64,000 nucleotides of DNA from Xiphydria camelus (taxonomy: Eukaryota; Arthropoda; Insecta; Hymenoptera; Xiphydriidae), in NCBI GenBank assembly GCA_963678675.1, contig OY783197.1:25975470-26039469 (forward strand), given 5' to 3'. Position 1 is the first letter of the stretch, and each line of letters begins with the position of its first letter. This document shows positions 12,856 to 24,299 of the stretch, one piece after another. Below the pieces are notes generated by a model. The model was given only the letters and a program-made list of their open reading frames with translations. It was not told where the DNA came from and did no database searches. The position numbers were made by a program, and so were the translations under genes.

Positions 12856-12957
12856 CCGTGACGTCATTGGTCGCCAGGGTCGGCCATCGTGGCATCATTA
12901 TGCAAACTATACCTAAATTCCATGATGGCTGCCGTGTCTCGCGCCAATCGAAACGCC
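12856..12957 (+). promoter_or_regulatory. promoter-like segment: perfect CRE, GCCAT sites, donor
   Basis: A perfect palindromic TGACGTCA (12859-12866) is followed by CGGCCATC (12881) and CATGATGGCTGCC (12921-12933). A short ATG frame (MMAAVSRANRNA) then runs into GTAAGTAG at 12958. This could be a small first exon, but the peptide matches nothing I know and chance is the default. Confidence 0.2.
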
Positions 12958-13470
12958 GTAAGTAGCGGCCATCGGAAAAAGGGTCGGCTCTGCTCTCTGC
13001 CGGGCGTTCCCCCAACTTGCGGGTCCATCGACTTTCCGGTAGATGTCTCTGCCGCTCGGAACGGACACTCGGACTCGTACCCGAGCACGCGCGCGCGCGC
13101 GCTCGCGTGTGATGGGAACGAATAAATAAATTCCTTCGAGAGATAATCACATTGGAACGTCATTAATGTAACGACGAAGTCCCCCCCTGGGAAATGGGAT
13201 AGGACGCACGGTTATCGATTCGAACGAATGGTTTACATTCGGCTCCGAAACGCGCCCGGAGGGGTCATTGACTCTTCGGCCCGATAGACTGCAGCGCAGG
13301 GATACGCGTATATCTACCGCGACGAGACGTCTTTTCCCGTCGGACCAAATCCGTCGGCTCTAAAACGTGTAATAGCCTCCGTGTAAAACCGAGAACCACT
13401 TGGGCCTTTCGTTCCCGAATCCTATACCTATCGTACGAAGCTAAACCTATATTCGTCAGGAAAGAAACTT

Positions 13471-13607
13471 CAATCACTATTTTCTCATTATTTACGAGCT
13501 TTCGGCTTATATTTATATAATACTTTTTTGAAGATTATATTTTTATCTGTAATAAAGTCATATCGATGTAGGCCAAAAGTTCATAAATAATGAGATAATA
13601 GTGATTG
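13471..13607. mobile_element. short fold-back element
   Basis: CAATCACTATTTTCTCATT (13471 onward) is mirrored by AATGAGATAATAGTGATTG (ending 13607). The arms extend over 36 bp with only a few mismatches. It has MITE-like structure and no coding content. Confidence 0.75.
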
Positions 13608-13857
13608 TACATATACCTAGTTGCTTTTCTGGCGAGTAAGTTTAGCCTTGTATTATATGGTATATTAGATATATGAATACTTACCGTGGTTTGTCTTATC
13701 CGCGTATGTGAAATGCTTTCCTATTTTTCCATTCGAAGCTTAATTTATTAGTTATTCTGCTTCACAATGACAATAATACCTACCTACAAATCAATATTGA
13801 TTCCGGATAGTTTCCACATTTTTAAACAAAAATCATTTTAACGTGAGTCATCTCTTA

Positions 13858-14034
13858 CACTGTAAAAAATTTGGCGGTGCGGACCTATAGGTATAGACTG
13901 CCTTTGATGTCAGATAACATAACAATGGCACAAGACTGAATGACACCAGATGTGGTACATAAAAGTATCTACCTACATACATGTCCACACCGATATGAAA
14001 TAGTGTTAAAAATTAGCGCAACTTTGTTACCGTG
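13858..14034. mobile_element. MITE family A, copy 2
   Basis: It begins CACTGTAAAAAATTTGGCGG and ends TTTGTTACCGTG, flanked by TA on both sides. The interior ATGGCACAAGACTGAATGAC is shared with the copies at 1098 and 44273. Confidence 0.82.
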
Positions 14035-14426
14035 TAAAAACTACAACCGCATATTTGTCCGGAAAAATGCGGGGAAACTAATCTCGAGAATTTATATCCC
14101 ACTCGAGAAACGTTTAGCGTTGCACAAAGGAGACGAGTAACACCCACGCGGGACTCGGGTTACTTTTCAAAAGATCAAAATTCACTCGGTCTCCATATAC
14201 CCGCGTCACTCTTATTATAACCGCGTCGGGGTAGGTGTACTACAATACAAAGGCAAGGCGCGAGCCACGCTCGAATCCGGATAATTATGTCCGCGAGTTT
14301 ATTATGCCGAACGTCCGCGATTTTATTTCGCGGAATGAAATAGGCAGGTAGGTATGTCTCGTGCAAAAAACACCCGCAAGAAAAGCCCGCTGGAATTCAT
14401 GATGGCCGCCTCCTCTCTATCTTTGC

Positions 14427-14472
14427 TTCTCTCTCTCTCTCTCTCTCACTCTCGCTCTCTTTCTCTCTCTCG
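14427..14472. repeat. CT microsatellite
   Basis: Imperfect CT run of about 46 bp, interrupted by CA and CG. Confidence 0.9.
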
Positions 14473-14663
14473 CGCCTCCCTTCTTCCCGTTCCCACCGCG
14501 CGTCCAGGTAATAAGTATACGTGTAGGTATCGTCCGAAACACGCATACCCCGAGCGGGATTGGTAATTTGGAGATGTCTCCCGCTACGCGCGCGCATCCC
14601 TTTCCAGACCCGCGCCGTGAAAGAAAATTTCTTCCTCCCGAGGGTCAGCCTCGGGGGATTTGC

Positions 14664-14698
14664 ATCTCTCTCTCTCTCTCTCTCTCCCTCTCTCTCAC
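14664..14698. repeat. CT microsatellite
   Basis: CT run with a single CCC interruption. Confidence 0.9.
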
Positions 14699-14820
14699 TT
14701 ACTCACTCTCACCCCGGTAGAGGAAAAAGTTTTTTCACTATTTATAGAAACTCGTACATGCTGGGTGCACTCGTTTCTCCCGCGGATGGGTAATGCGCAA
14801 TTTTGGTGGAAGTGTGATCT

Positions 14821-15430
14821 CTTATTTTTCAACTCTTTAATATTTCATCGACTGCGACGTTTTTACAATGCGACGTTCATTTCTTTTATTTTTTTTTTTT
14901 GAGAATCTACTTCAATCCGGTGACGTATCATTATAGATAATTTATTTTTAATTTTTTCGGATCTAGGAATTACAAAATTTCATCTCCAAAAGTCACTATA
15001 GAGTGATTTGTAAAAGAATGATCCTAAATATTTATTTTATTCCGAAAGAAAATACGAAAAAAAGCAATGTAGGTAATCGTGAGATAATGAGGGCAATGAA
15101 ATATGAAAAAAAAAACCGGAAAATAAGAGCTCTTATTTTTCGACTTTTTAATGTCCCGTCGACTGCTTCAGTCTATTTGATATTTACTTACAATGCGACA
15201 TTCGTTTTTTAAATTTTTTTCTGAGAATCAATTTCAGTCCGACGACTTATTATTATAGATCATTTATTTTAAAAGTCTTTCGGATCGCAGAATTACAAAA
15301 GTTTGTCTTCAAAAGTCCTCGTAGAGCGATTTCCTCGTGTGTGTAGGTGTGCTCCTAGATATTTATTTGATTCGGAAAGGAAATAAAAAAGAAAGCAACA
15401 TAATCGTAAGATAACGGGGAAAAAGTCCAG
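14821..15430. repeat. diverged tandem duplication, period about 311 bp
   Basis: CTTATTTTTCAACTCTTTAA (14821) recurs as CTTATTTTTCGACTTTTTAA (15132). Matching order continues through GAGAATCTACTTCAATCCG / GAGAATCAATTTCAGTCCG, TTATTATAGAT, GGAATTACAAAA / AGAATTACAAAA and GTAATCGTGAGATAA / ATAATCGTAAGATAA. There is no known element or coding content. Confidence 0.8.
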
Positions 15431-16542
15431 TAGCTACCGACTGAGTGCGACGGGCGATTGAAATAGAACGGTTAGGGCGTTTAACGGCGAGTAAATCATG
15501 GAAGAAGTACACTTGTGATATAATCAAACTCAATATACGAGCAAAAAAAGTAGTATACGTCCCACACACGTCAACAGCCGTAATTTCATCTGACCAAGAA
15601 ATCGAATTAAACGCGCGAGAGCCGATCCACCCACCTGTTATTCGACGAAGCCAATTCCGGATCTCGCATCTTCCCACGACAATCGGCCGCCTAAAATTGA
15701 CTCGGGATTGCAACGAGGATAATCGCCGTAAGCGAAGTATTTATTACATCGATCTACATAAACTCGAGGCTGTTTTGGCAAGTACGAACCGTTTAAAATC
15801 TTACATACGACCCATAAGTACACATTCGCCTTCGCGCCTATGTTTATTCGCCTTGCAAACGACCGGTTCGCTACTTTGTAAACGTGTACACAGCAAACAC
15901 TATATTGGCGAATTCGCGCGGCCTCGCAAAACGCTGCAAAATTAAAGAAAAAACGTTAATCTACGGACGAACGAGTGTTCCCTCGCTCTCGTGCGAGATT
16001 ATTCTACAGGAAAAATCTCTCCCTTCTCAAACGGACGGACGATATCGCTTTCCGTCGAAAGGAGGAAACGCGGAATCTTTCCTCCAGGACGCCGCCGCTT
16101 ATCGGCTTCGGGTTCGGTGTGCGCGCGGGGAGAAGAAAAATCCAGTGACGCGCGTTCCTGCGCGCGGGACCGCAGGTACGTTTAGTGCGGGATAAAAGTG
16201 TAGCCGGATCGGGGGATTATCGAGTTTCAGCGGCCGTAATAGGCTCTCGGTCTTCTCCTGCCCTCTCGTCTCGCATCTGTATCACTATCTCTCTCGCCCT
16301 ACGTCTCCTCCGAGTGCGCGCAGCGGGCTTTGGGGAGTTGACACGTAACTCAATACAGGCGAGCGTTGTTTACGACGCCGTAAAATTACCAAGTTGATGC
16401 TTTAAACTGGAATAAAACGATTGCAGCCGAGCGCACTCCCGGGCTGCCGTATAGCCGCGGCGAGGCGCGCGCGAAAGGATCTCTCTACTCGTCGACTCCG
16501 CTTCGGAGACGGCGCGTCCCGCCGACGCGCGTATGTACCTAT
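15431..16542. other. intergenic, no supported gene
   Basis: A 166-codon + frame (15445-15945) covers moderately AT-rich DNA but carries no domain I recognise. A CAG/GTACGT donor-like site occurs at 16171-16173. The DNA becomes GC-rich from 16030. Nothing firm. Confidence 0.3.
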
Positions 16543-16949
16543 ACAGAGAAAAATAATTGAGAGCGTTAAAAAATGTTTCTTGAATGAAGAAAATGTGATT
16601 TTACAAATGTCGAAGAATACAGATTCTTGATCGAAGAATACTTATATTATATCGTCGTTGATAGGTACTGCAGTACGTCGTATGTAATAAAAATTGCCAT
16701 TTTCGTTTTATGATGCCTTCTGAAAAGTTATCGAATTTTGACATACGACGTATTGCAGTATCAACGTCGTGTGCAGAGAAAAAGAATTAGTTGGATCTAC
16801 GAAGTCATCTGACTGAGAGACAAAACAATCGCCCACGCCTATCAAATATTTTCTTACACGAAGAAAACTATGGCCTGATTCTGAAATTATATTATTTTTC
16901 TGATTGAAGATAACTTTTTTTTTTGGCACCAGCAATTATTTCTCTCAGT
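16543..16949. mobile_element. MITE family E, copy 2 (mosaic)
   Basis: It begins CAGAGAAAAATAATTGAGAG and ends ACCAGCAATTATTTCTCTCAG. The right half matches the 4803 copy (TCAAATATTTTCTTACACG, GAAGAAAACTATGGCCTGA). It is interrupted by the fold-back at 16653-16770 and by a fragment of family G (GAGAAAAAGAATTAGTTGGA, 16775 onward). Confidence 0.75.
16653..16770. mobile_element. small fold-back nested in family E
   Basis: Inverted termini of about 30 bp: GTTGATAGGTACTGCAGTAC with CGTCGTATGT on the left, ACATACGACGTATTGCAG with TATCAACGTCG on the right. The 118 bp element is non-coding. Confidence 0.78.
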
Positions 16950-17729
16950 CGTATCGTGTGTGTAACCATCTCTACCCGACTTATTATAATTATCCCCGAG
17001 TACGAAATTTTATCGTTGGGACACCTTTCGAAATATCGAGGGAGCTAGTCGAGAAAAAGAGTCTTTACGGAGAGACGGTGCAGGGGGGCGTCACTTGTTA
17101 GCCGTTCAAAGGCTTTCAGGGAAAACTCGTGACAGTCGAAGCACTGGCGGGAGTTAATTAGCGAATGGTAGGTACCATGGGTAGCGAGATTTGCATAATG
17201 AGGCGATAACTTCACAACGCGTTTATTTTGCCGAACACAGTATCGTCATTGTTCCCCGACGCCGGTTCTCCGTCGCGGAGCGCGAGCGGCGGGGAAAGCG
17301 AAATGCAATTTCGTTGTTTTCTCAGCTTCGGTTTGGCGGCACGTGCTTCGAAATTCTAGCAGATGTCGCGGGTGCGGATAACGGATGGTTTGATGTTGGC
17401 TGCTCGAGGAGAATTTAAAGGGGTGAGTGGTTCTGGTTACTTTCTCTTTCTTACGATTTAATTTGCTGGGATTGATTTTGTAAATTAAAACGTTTTGTTC
17501 GTAAACGTTCGGTATAAGGTTTCTTCTGAGACATTTCAGCTGGTGTAAATCAATTTGGCGTAAGTCAGCGTTGCAGTGTTTCTCATATCTTGGCACGAGA
17601 ATAGAGAGAAGTGATAAAACATTGCATATGGATTATTTCTGCACAGTTTTGCCGTTTTAAAGTATCGAAAAGGATGATAGTCCAATTGTTGAACGGATCG
17701 ATACGTCGATATCTCGCGATCAGTCGATC
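16950..17729. other. intergenic, no supported gene
   Basis: A GC-rich piece (17220-17420) ends in a donor-like GGGGTGAGTGG (17420). No matching exon or domain was found. Confidence 0.3.
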
Positions 17730-17806
17730 GAAGAGAAAAATGTTTCGAACAAAAACTGCAAAGATTCAGTAGCTCTACAACTTTTGTTTGAAACATTTTC
17801 CTCTTC
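17730..17806 (+). other. 77 nt hairpin of pre-miRNA size
   Basis: GAAGAGAAAAATGTTTCGAA with CAAAA pairs with TTTTGTTTGAAACATTTTCC with TCTTC: 25 bp arms broken by one A-C mismatch and one G-U pair, with a 27 nt loop. The wobble makes the + strand the better fold. It is not a miRNA I recognise, and a small MITE-like fold-back is the main alternative. Confidence 0.45.
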
Positions 17807-18900
17807 AACCCCCCAATCGCAAGTTAAAGCGAGCTTTAGCACGTCCATCCGTCCACACGAAGTACGTTCCATCCCCTCCAGATGGGTAAAGTGACTTACG
17901 CCCTACTGATTTCTACCACCTCGCTTCATGCCAATTGAACACGAATACCCATCCTACTCGTCGAGTATAAAGAATGTGACAAGACTTTCTAATTAATAAG
18001 ATATATTACTCTACAATTAAATTAAGTAGATAGACGCCGACCGGATGGAACGTTCGACATCGATTTAACAAGCTTTTATCCGTTCCGCATAAATACCTAC
18101 CACAAGTACAGATATATTAACTCACAATTACGATAAATATATCCCGACTCGACGAAAGACCTTTTACGCGACTAATAAATAAAACACTTAAAGTCCAACT
18201 CCATATATATCAACCAAGAAAATTTGAATTGGTCTCGGCTTTAGCACCGGCTGCCTTTCGCGCGTCGGCTCTATTTTTCGTGTACGACCTCGCGCGCGAC
18301 TCGGGGAAGGAACCTATCGCCTTCGATCGACTCTCGTCTCGTACCGCGGAGTCACGTTCTTTTCCTTTAAATCTCGCTGACACCAGCGCCCATTCAGGAT
18401 ATCCGTTCCGAGAGCACTCTCCGCGATGTCACGTGTAGCGTCTCTCCTGCAACGATGAGTCGAGCGGAGAGGAGAGAAATAGGAAAATTATCGCAATTCC
18501 GCCGTTTCGACGCGTTTCCTTCGGCGAGATATTACAAAAGTTTGGTTTCGTGTCACGGAGCTTTCGCGTGACGGGCCGCGAGGGGAACGGGACCATATGG
18601 TCTCCAATAAAAGAACGCGGCTTGCGGGGTAGTGGGTGTAGGTGTACACCGCATCACGGGCAGGCATCGGCTTCGAACGTGATGAGTGTATAACCGCTTG
18701 GAACTACATATGTCTATGCTTTCTACGTACACGTTGGGGCGTTGTTTTTATTTGGAAGTGCCGTGCGTAGGTTCAATGTCTCGAGTGGAGGGTGGAAGCT
18801 CTTGTATTTCGAGGAATTGAGACGAATGGGATGGAAAGATCGAGTTGTCTTTTATCATTTTACGAAGAGGTTCTCATAGATGAGAATACGCATTGTTGTT
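17807..18900. other. intergenic, no supported gene
   Basis: AT-rich to 18220, then GC-richer (18230-18680). Nothing recognisable. Confidence 0.35.
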
Positions 18901-19136
18901 CCAGGCGGAAAAGTTTTATATGTGTTGTACATAATCCACAGGTGGTTATGGTCGTATATGGATTTTATGTGATTTTTATTTCAATCGTATAATTATTATA
19001 TACAGATTTTTGAATGTTTGTATAATTAATACATGGTCCTTATGTGGTTAATATAGAAATCATACACCTATAATCGATGTATGACCAAAATCACATGTGG
19101 ATTATATAGAAAATATATAACATTTTTCCGCTGGGG
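18901..19136. mobile_element. MITE family D, copy 1
   Basis: The left CCAGGCGGAAAAGTTTTATA and the right AACATTTTTCCGCTGGGG are inverted termini. The interior holds TATATGTGATTTTTAT-like and CAAAATCACATGTGGATTAT words shared with copies at 30225 and 59001. Confidence 0.82.
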
Positions 19137-20785
19137 ACTTTTTTCAGTCGAAAGTGCAATATGAATCAAAAACTTAAACGATCTAATTGCACATAGAAAA
19201 TCATTACTGTCGATATCTTAGATATCACATCATTACTAGATATTAATATTATCCCTTGAAAAAATGTATTCCGAACGTTGAACCGTTCGCACTCTGCAAA
19301 GATTACGATAAGACGAGAGAATGCGTGAAAAACCCCGGAAGATAGCTGCCACGCACACCAATGAAAGCCCGGCAATTTTTCCCAACTCTGAAACATAAGC
19401 GATCTTTAGTCCCCTCACGAGAGCAAAGTTTTCCCCGCGATAAATTTTAAGGATATACCTTCCCTCCTCGTACCAGCCACTCGCCGGTGGTCCGTCAGTC
19501 GAAATCGAGCGCGGAAGCGCCGGCATCCCGAGGATTACGCGCGGAACGTACACGATATACATACATGTATATATGTAGCACGCCCGCGCAACGAGGAAGA
19601 GCTAAAATTCATTTCCGAGTCCGCGCCCCGGTTTTACGTTCGTCTTATATTTATACACGGGAGCGCTACGCGTCGGTATAAACGGCACCATCCGCCGATG
19701 AAAACCGTCCCTGCATACCTGCGTGCATATACATCGCGCGTATGCTGCAGTCCTACGCTTCTGTTTCCGCTCGCCGCGCGTTTGTAACGTCGCGCGGCGT
19801 GCGTCTAGACTCGTTTTCACGCGAGACCGGCGTAACTCACAGCCACCGCGTGGTAGCATTTCGCATGCGTGCACACTCGCGCGTGGTATAGGTACGTGCA
19901 TATGCGACGCGACACGCGTTTCGACCACCCGCGCATTTCACGTAGGCTCTGTGCCTCCCCCGCGCGAACACGGCTGAAGAATTCGCGCGTCGCGTTGCAC
20001 CGAGAATACATATCGAGTATGCGATACTAACTGTCGCGTACGTATAGGTATAGGATTCTGCATCGCGAAATTGGAATCAGGTTTAAGCGTAGGACGACGA
20101 GTATCAAAGTTGTGCGTCATGTCACTTATTCTTGCGTAGAAGTCGCGTTGACAAATGATCAGCTTGACAGGACAATATTCCGCGACAAGCTAAACCTCGT
20201 AACGTGTAGAGTCAATCCTGCCGACCTTTTATCCCGAATCGCAAATACCCGATAACATACAGCCCACTCTCCGTCGAGCCACATCCTCGTAATATAATAG
20301 ATCCTCGCGTGTGCAACGCGAAGCGGCCGCGCGTGATTTGTGGCGCCGTTAGTTCCTCGGTTGCGCAGAGTGACCCGCGGGACAACGATACAAAACGTTA
20401 CTGCCATTTTAGGGTGAGCTTCATGCTCCTCCCGCCTTCATCCGCGGTACCTCAACACCGGCGATAATGGAACTTGTAATATTTCGATAGGGAACCCTTC
20501 GAGTAACGATTTACGAGCTACAGGTTATTAACCTTTACACACAGGATCATCGTTACTCTACCTGTGCGGTATACTGGAATTATTTTTGTTTCAACTCCGT
20601 GCGCGACGCGTTTCTTTACAGACTCGTGGGTTAGACGCGTGGCTATCGAGCGAGTCGCGAAGTGAGCCATTCGAAAATTAGAAATGACCCTAGCTGAGTT
20701 ACATCCTCGTTGAAACCGAGCACTTGATTATAAAACTCGAATATAACGGTGTAGTCGGCTCAATAGGACGCATTCTGGATATAGT
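19137..20785. other. intergenic, GC-rich 19470-20460
   Basis: CpG-rich with several TAGGTA/TACCTA words. The short frames on both strands have no domain. Nothing assigned. Confidence 0.35.
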
Positions 20786-20990
20786 GGACTGAGAGAAATG
20801 TATAGGTCGCACACAGCAATGAGTGTAGCTATGATAGCTATGCTTTAAGGCTCTATGAGATTAACTAGACAGTACATATAGCAGTATTACAAACAGTAAC
20901 AAGAGCAATATGTATTGCTGAAATGTATACGTATAGCTGAAATAGAAATATGTTTTGCTAAGGTAACTAGAACTTATTCTTCTATATATT
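20786..20990. mobile_element. MITE family I, copy 1 (3' end decayed)
   Basis: It begins GACTGAGAGAAATGTATAGG. TTTAAGGCTCTATGAGATTA and AACTAGAACTTATTCTT match the longer copy at 48933-49423. The right terminus is not visible. Confidence 0.7.
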
Positions 20991-22777
20991 GTATATATAT
21001 ACATAAATGCATAAAAGAACACGTCCTGATTGACTGATTCATCGGAAATGAAATTACATGAAATTTAGACAGTAGGTTTCTTTTGTGTCGTAAGCACTCA
21101 CTAAGAAAAGATTTTACGAAATTCTTTCCCTGAGGTGCAAAATAGGGAATGCAAGAGTTTGTATGAAAATCTGTCATTTTTTAAATTAAGTCCATGATAA
21201 TTGGTATTTAATCGTTCGGTTAGAAATTAAGAAACATCTTTCAGGATTTTTTGAAATTTATCCCTTAAGAAGGCGGAAAAAGGGGTGAAAATTTTTTTGG
21301 GAATTTCTATTTATTTTGAAATCCACACCCTGGGAAAAAGTCTAGTTGAATACGAACCTATATATATAATAGACAATTTATTCACATTGAACAAAAATCT
21401 ATTTGAATTTGACTGATGTTCTACTAGATTCGTACTCGATTAAAAAGCTACGCAAAACGTTTATCAAATTCAAATAGACGCGGACGAAGTCGCGGGCGAA
21501 ATGTTAATGTATTGATAAACTGCTAGCATTGCCGTACAATCGAAACAAATTTCTCCCAGTGCACACAGTGTCGCAACGCTTGGAAAACGTCGACTCCCAA
21601 CACTCGCCTCCGCGAGAAGTGTTTGCTTTTCCTCTAAACGCTCGTGTTTCGAGGCAAACAAACGGCTCGCGTATAGCGCGCCGCGTGCGAGCGGTTCACC
21701 TCAGTCCAAGGGTAGAGAGTCCTGTATGTGTTCGCGGGTAAATTACCGGCTACATACATATACCACGTACTGCACTCCCGTAGGCTTTTCACGGCGACGT
21801 GCAGTACCACTACGATGACCTTTTACCGGCTCTTGTCGGAACTGTAATCGGTTGTGGTGTAGCCACTTCTCGACGGTGGAATGAACCTGAAACACAGCAG
21901 AGAATTGTCTTCGTTATGCGGGACAGAGCGTAGGTAGACGGAATCGAGTGGAGGACAACGGGTGAATTCGTATCGCAGGGGGATCTACATCGCCGTGACG
22001 CAAATTTACAGCGCGATTATGCCGTCATTACAGCGCGATAGATAATATACGCCGTTATAGCGCTACCGTAAAACTAAGCTTTCACATCCGGCGGCGTCCG
22101 CCTTGAGACGAGCCGCGTTGCACCGTGGATGAGTGGCGTGTTTGCCACCAGTGTTGCTATGCGCACGTGTGCGATGTCTAACGGTAGTCGGACGGTGATT
22201 GAGTATAAGTTGAACTTGAGAGAGGGTGTTATTTAAATAGAACAGAGAGCGAGGTCATTTTGCTTACAGAGAAGAATCAGCTTCGAGTGCGATTATCTCG
22301 ATTCCCGCAAATTTCTCGTCCGTAGGTCATTACAGTTTTTTTGTAGAGCACATTTCGATCTATAAAAAAGTTTTATTGCAATATGGGCATAAAGTCCATA
22401 GGTATGCGGGTAATCGAGGTTGAAGTGGATGCCACTGTTCAAGTGCCATTCACTTGAGTATATTTGCTCTCCTTGATGTTGATAGCGTGCGTACACAAGT
22501 ATGTATTTCATCGTGAACGAACGAGCGAGTGTGCGGCGGTGTAAGTTTACAACGAGTCTCTCATTTCAGAAGTACAACCATCACGCCGTACCACATGGTG
22601 CTAACGAAATATATGTATATATAGGTACATATGCTGCTATGCGGGTTCGCTAAAGTATCATCGACTACGATTTTTTGTGTTCCTATGGTACTTTTCATCG
22701 ATTTTTCTTCGAGCATATTGAGGACCAGTTGGATTGATTTTTTTGAAAATTAAATTTTTGTACAGAATTTTAATTCC
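20991..22777. other. intergenic with short inverted repeats
   Basis: A perfect 15 bp inverted repeat, TCTATTTGAATTTGA (21398-21412) and TCAAATTCAAATAGA (21464-21478), and a perfect 9 bp one, GTACTGCAC (21767-21775) and GTGCAGTAC (21799-21807). CAGCGCGAT is repeated near 22010 and 22033 in a block that resembles regulatory DNA. No gene. Confidence 0.35.
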
Positions 22778-23035
22778 TACAGGGAGAGAAATTTTTATTA
22801 AAAATTATCGTGAAATTCACGTAACCATGCAGGGACGTGATGTCGACGACCAAATTTGTACATATGCTTCAGGGTTGAATTGTCGTTTTTTCGGTAAAAA
22901 ATATTTACTACTCCAGCAAATATTTGTATCCCTATTGAACATATCTGCTGCCGCGGATAATATTTTTATCATGATAGCAACAAGTTCTCAGCAAATCCTG
23001 GTTTTGCTAGAACTGCTAAATAATTTTTTCTGTAC
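22778..23035. mobile_element. MITE family J, copy 1
   Basis: CTACAGGGAGAGAAATTTTT at the left and CTGCTAAATAATTTTTTCTG at the right. The words TCATGATAGCAACAAG and TCAGCAAATCCTGGTTTTGC match the better-preserved copy at 23825. Confidence 0.7.
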
Positions 23036-23824
23036 CTACTACTCTTTCCCTTCGTTAATTTTATCATGGAAAAATGTTATTTATACATTGAGTGCATAGA
23101 GATCAACATAGATGCCCTAGATTTTTTATTACTTGCTCACTGTGTGAATGCAACATACATATGTCTCACATAAGTGTCACGTTCGGTACACATACCGTCT
23201 CTTTATTTGTTCCCCGATATTTACCAATCCTTTGGTTATTTCGTACACAATCGATGAGTTATAAATATCTTCCACGCCGTAATTCTCAGAACGAGTGTAC
23301 GTGTCCAATATTAGCGCTTACGACAGTGCACTCGAGTACCCGGAGGAGATCTCGGCTCTTTTACGAGCTTTCGAGGGTTGGAATGGCTGCGGTAATGGAA
23401 CGCGTGACAGAGTTGGCGTGTGAAGAGTGTAAGAACCTTTCTATTTCGATCCATCGGAATTGAACCCGCCCGCGCGATCTGGAAAGAAAACGAGACATGA
23501 CTAACCGCCGCTTCTCTTCGCGTTAAACTCTGTGGACAGAGTAAACGGAGCTAATGAAATTCCTATGACGACCCCGGGAATTACGTACTTTTCGAATTAG
23601 GAATAGAGGGGGTGCTTTAGAAAAAATGTACTGGGGAAATGTGCAGAGGAGTTAACTCAAGAGTCCGGTTTTATTCAATTTTCTTCCAAGATTTCCTTGG
23701 CTTTCCCCCATTTCACAGAATTTAGTACCATGATACAAAATTCAATTTGTCTCATTATTCCTGCGAGTTGAATTGAATCAAAAATCAAATTACGCGGGGT
23801 TATATCAGTGACTTTATTTAGAAC
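23036..23824. other. intergenic, no supported gene
   Basis: No recognisable exon, RNA or repeat. GGGTTCAATTCC on the minus strand near 23462 fits a pol III B box, but no tRNA fold surrounds it. Confidence 0.35.
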
Positions 23825-24086
23825 TACACGAAAAAAAAAAACGATTTTACAATCTCAGCAAAATTAGGTTTTGCCGGGAGCTTTTTGTTATCGTGACAGA
23901 AATATAATCTATGGCAGCAAAATATATGCTTCTCAGTAGTGACAGATGTAACTACGATCACAGCGAAATTTTGTACCATTATCGGGCATATCTTTCGCTG
24001 CCACAGATGATATTTTTGTCATGACAGCAAGAAATTTTCAGCAAAACCTAATTTTGTTAAGACTGCAAAATGACTTTTTCCCATAT
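23825..24086. mobile_element. MITE family J, copy 2
   Basis: Left ACACGAAAAAAAAAAACGAT with CAGCAAAATTAGGTTTTGC; right GCAAAACCTAATTTTGTTAA with CTGCAAAATGACTTTTTC. The internal GTCATGACAGCAAGAAA is shared with the 22778 copy. Confidence 0.8.
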
Positions 24087-24299
24087 AGTATACAATTTCG
24101 CTGAATTCTTGTTACATAAATGTTTCACCGTAAGTACGTCTATACCAACGCCTCCATCGGCGATTAGACAAAAATTCCTACCCACGATTCTTTCGCCTCT
24201 CAACACAACGACACGTTTCGTCCTCTCTTTAAGAATAAACGCCGCAGAAAAAACATTCCGTCCCGACGACGGAAGAACCCGGCGTTTCCCGAACGAATT

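Larger units (their letters stand above)
14398..14700. promoter_or_regulatory. PRE-like segment: Pho/YY1-type site with CT tracts
   Basis: CATGATGGCCGCC (14398-14410), whose complement reads GGCGGCCATCATG, fits the Pho/YY1 consensus. It lies beside two CT runs (14427-14472 and 14664-14698) that offer GAGAG sites. This pairing is typical of Drosophila PREs. Motif evidence only. Confidence 0.3.

Noticed and set aside
15445..15945. 166-codon plus frame in less GC-rich DNA
   Set aside because: Longer than its neighbours but no domain, signal or splice evidence; kept only as a remark.
23440..23480. tRNA T-arm on the minus strand
   Set aside because: GGGTTCAATTCC is present but the flanking bases do not pair as a T stem and no other arms are found.
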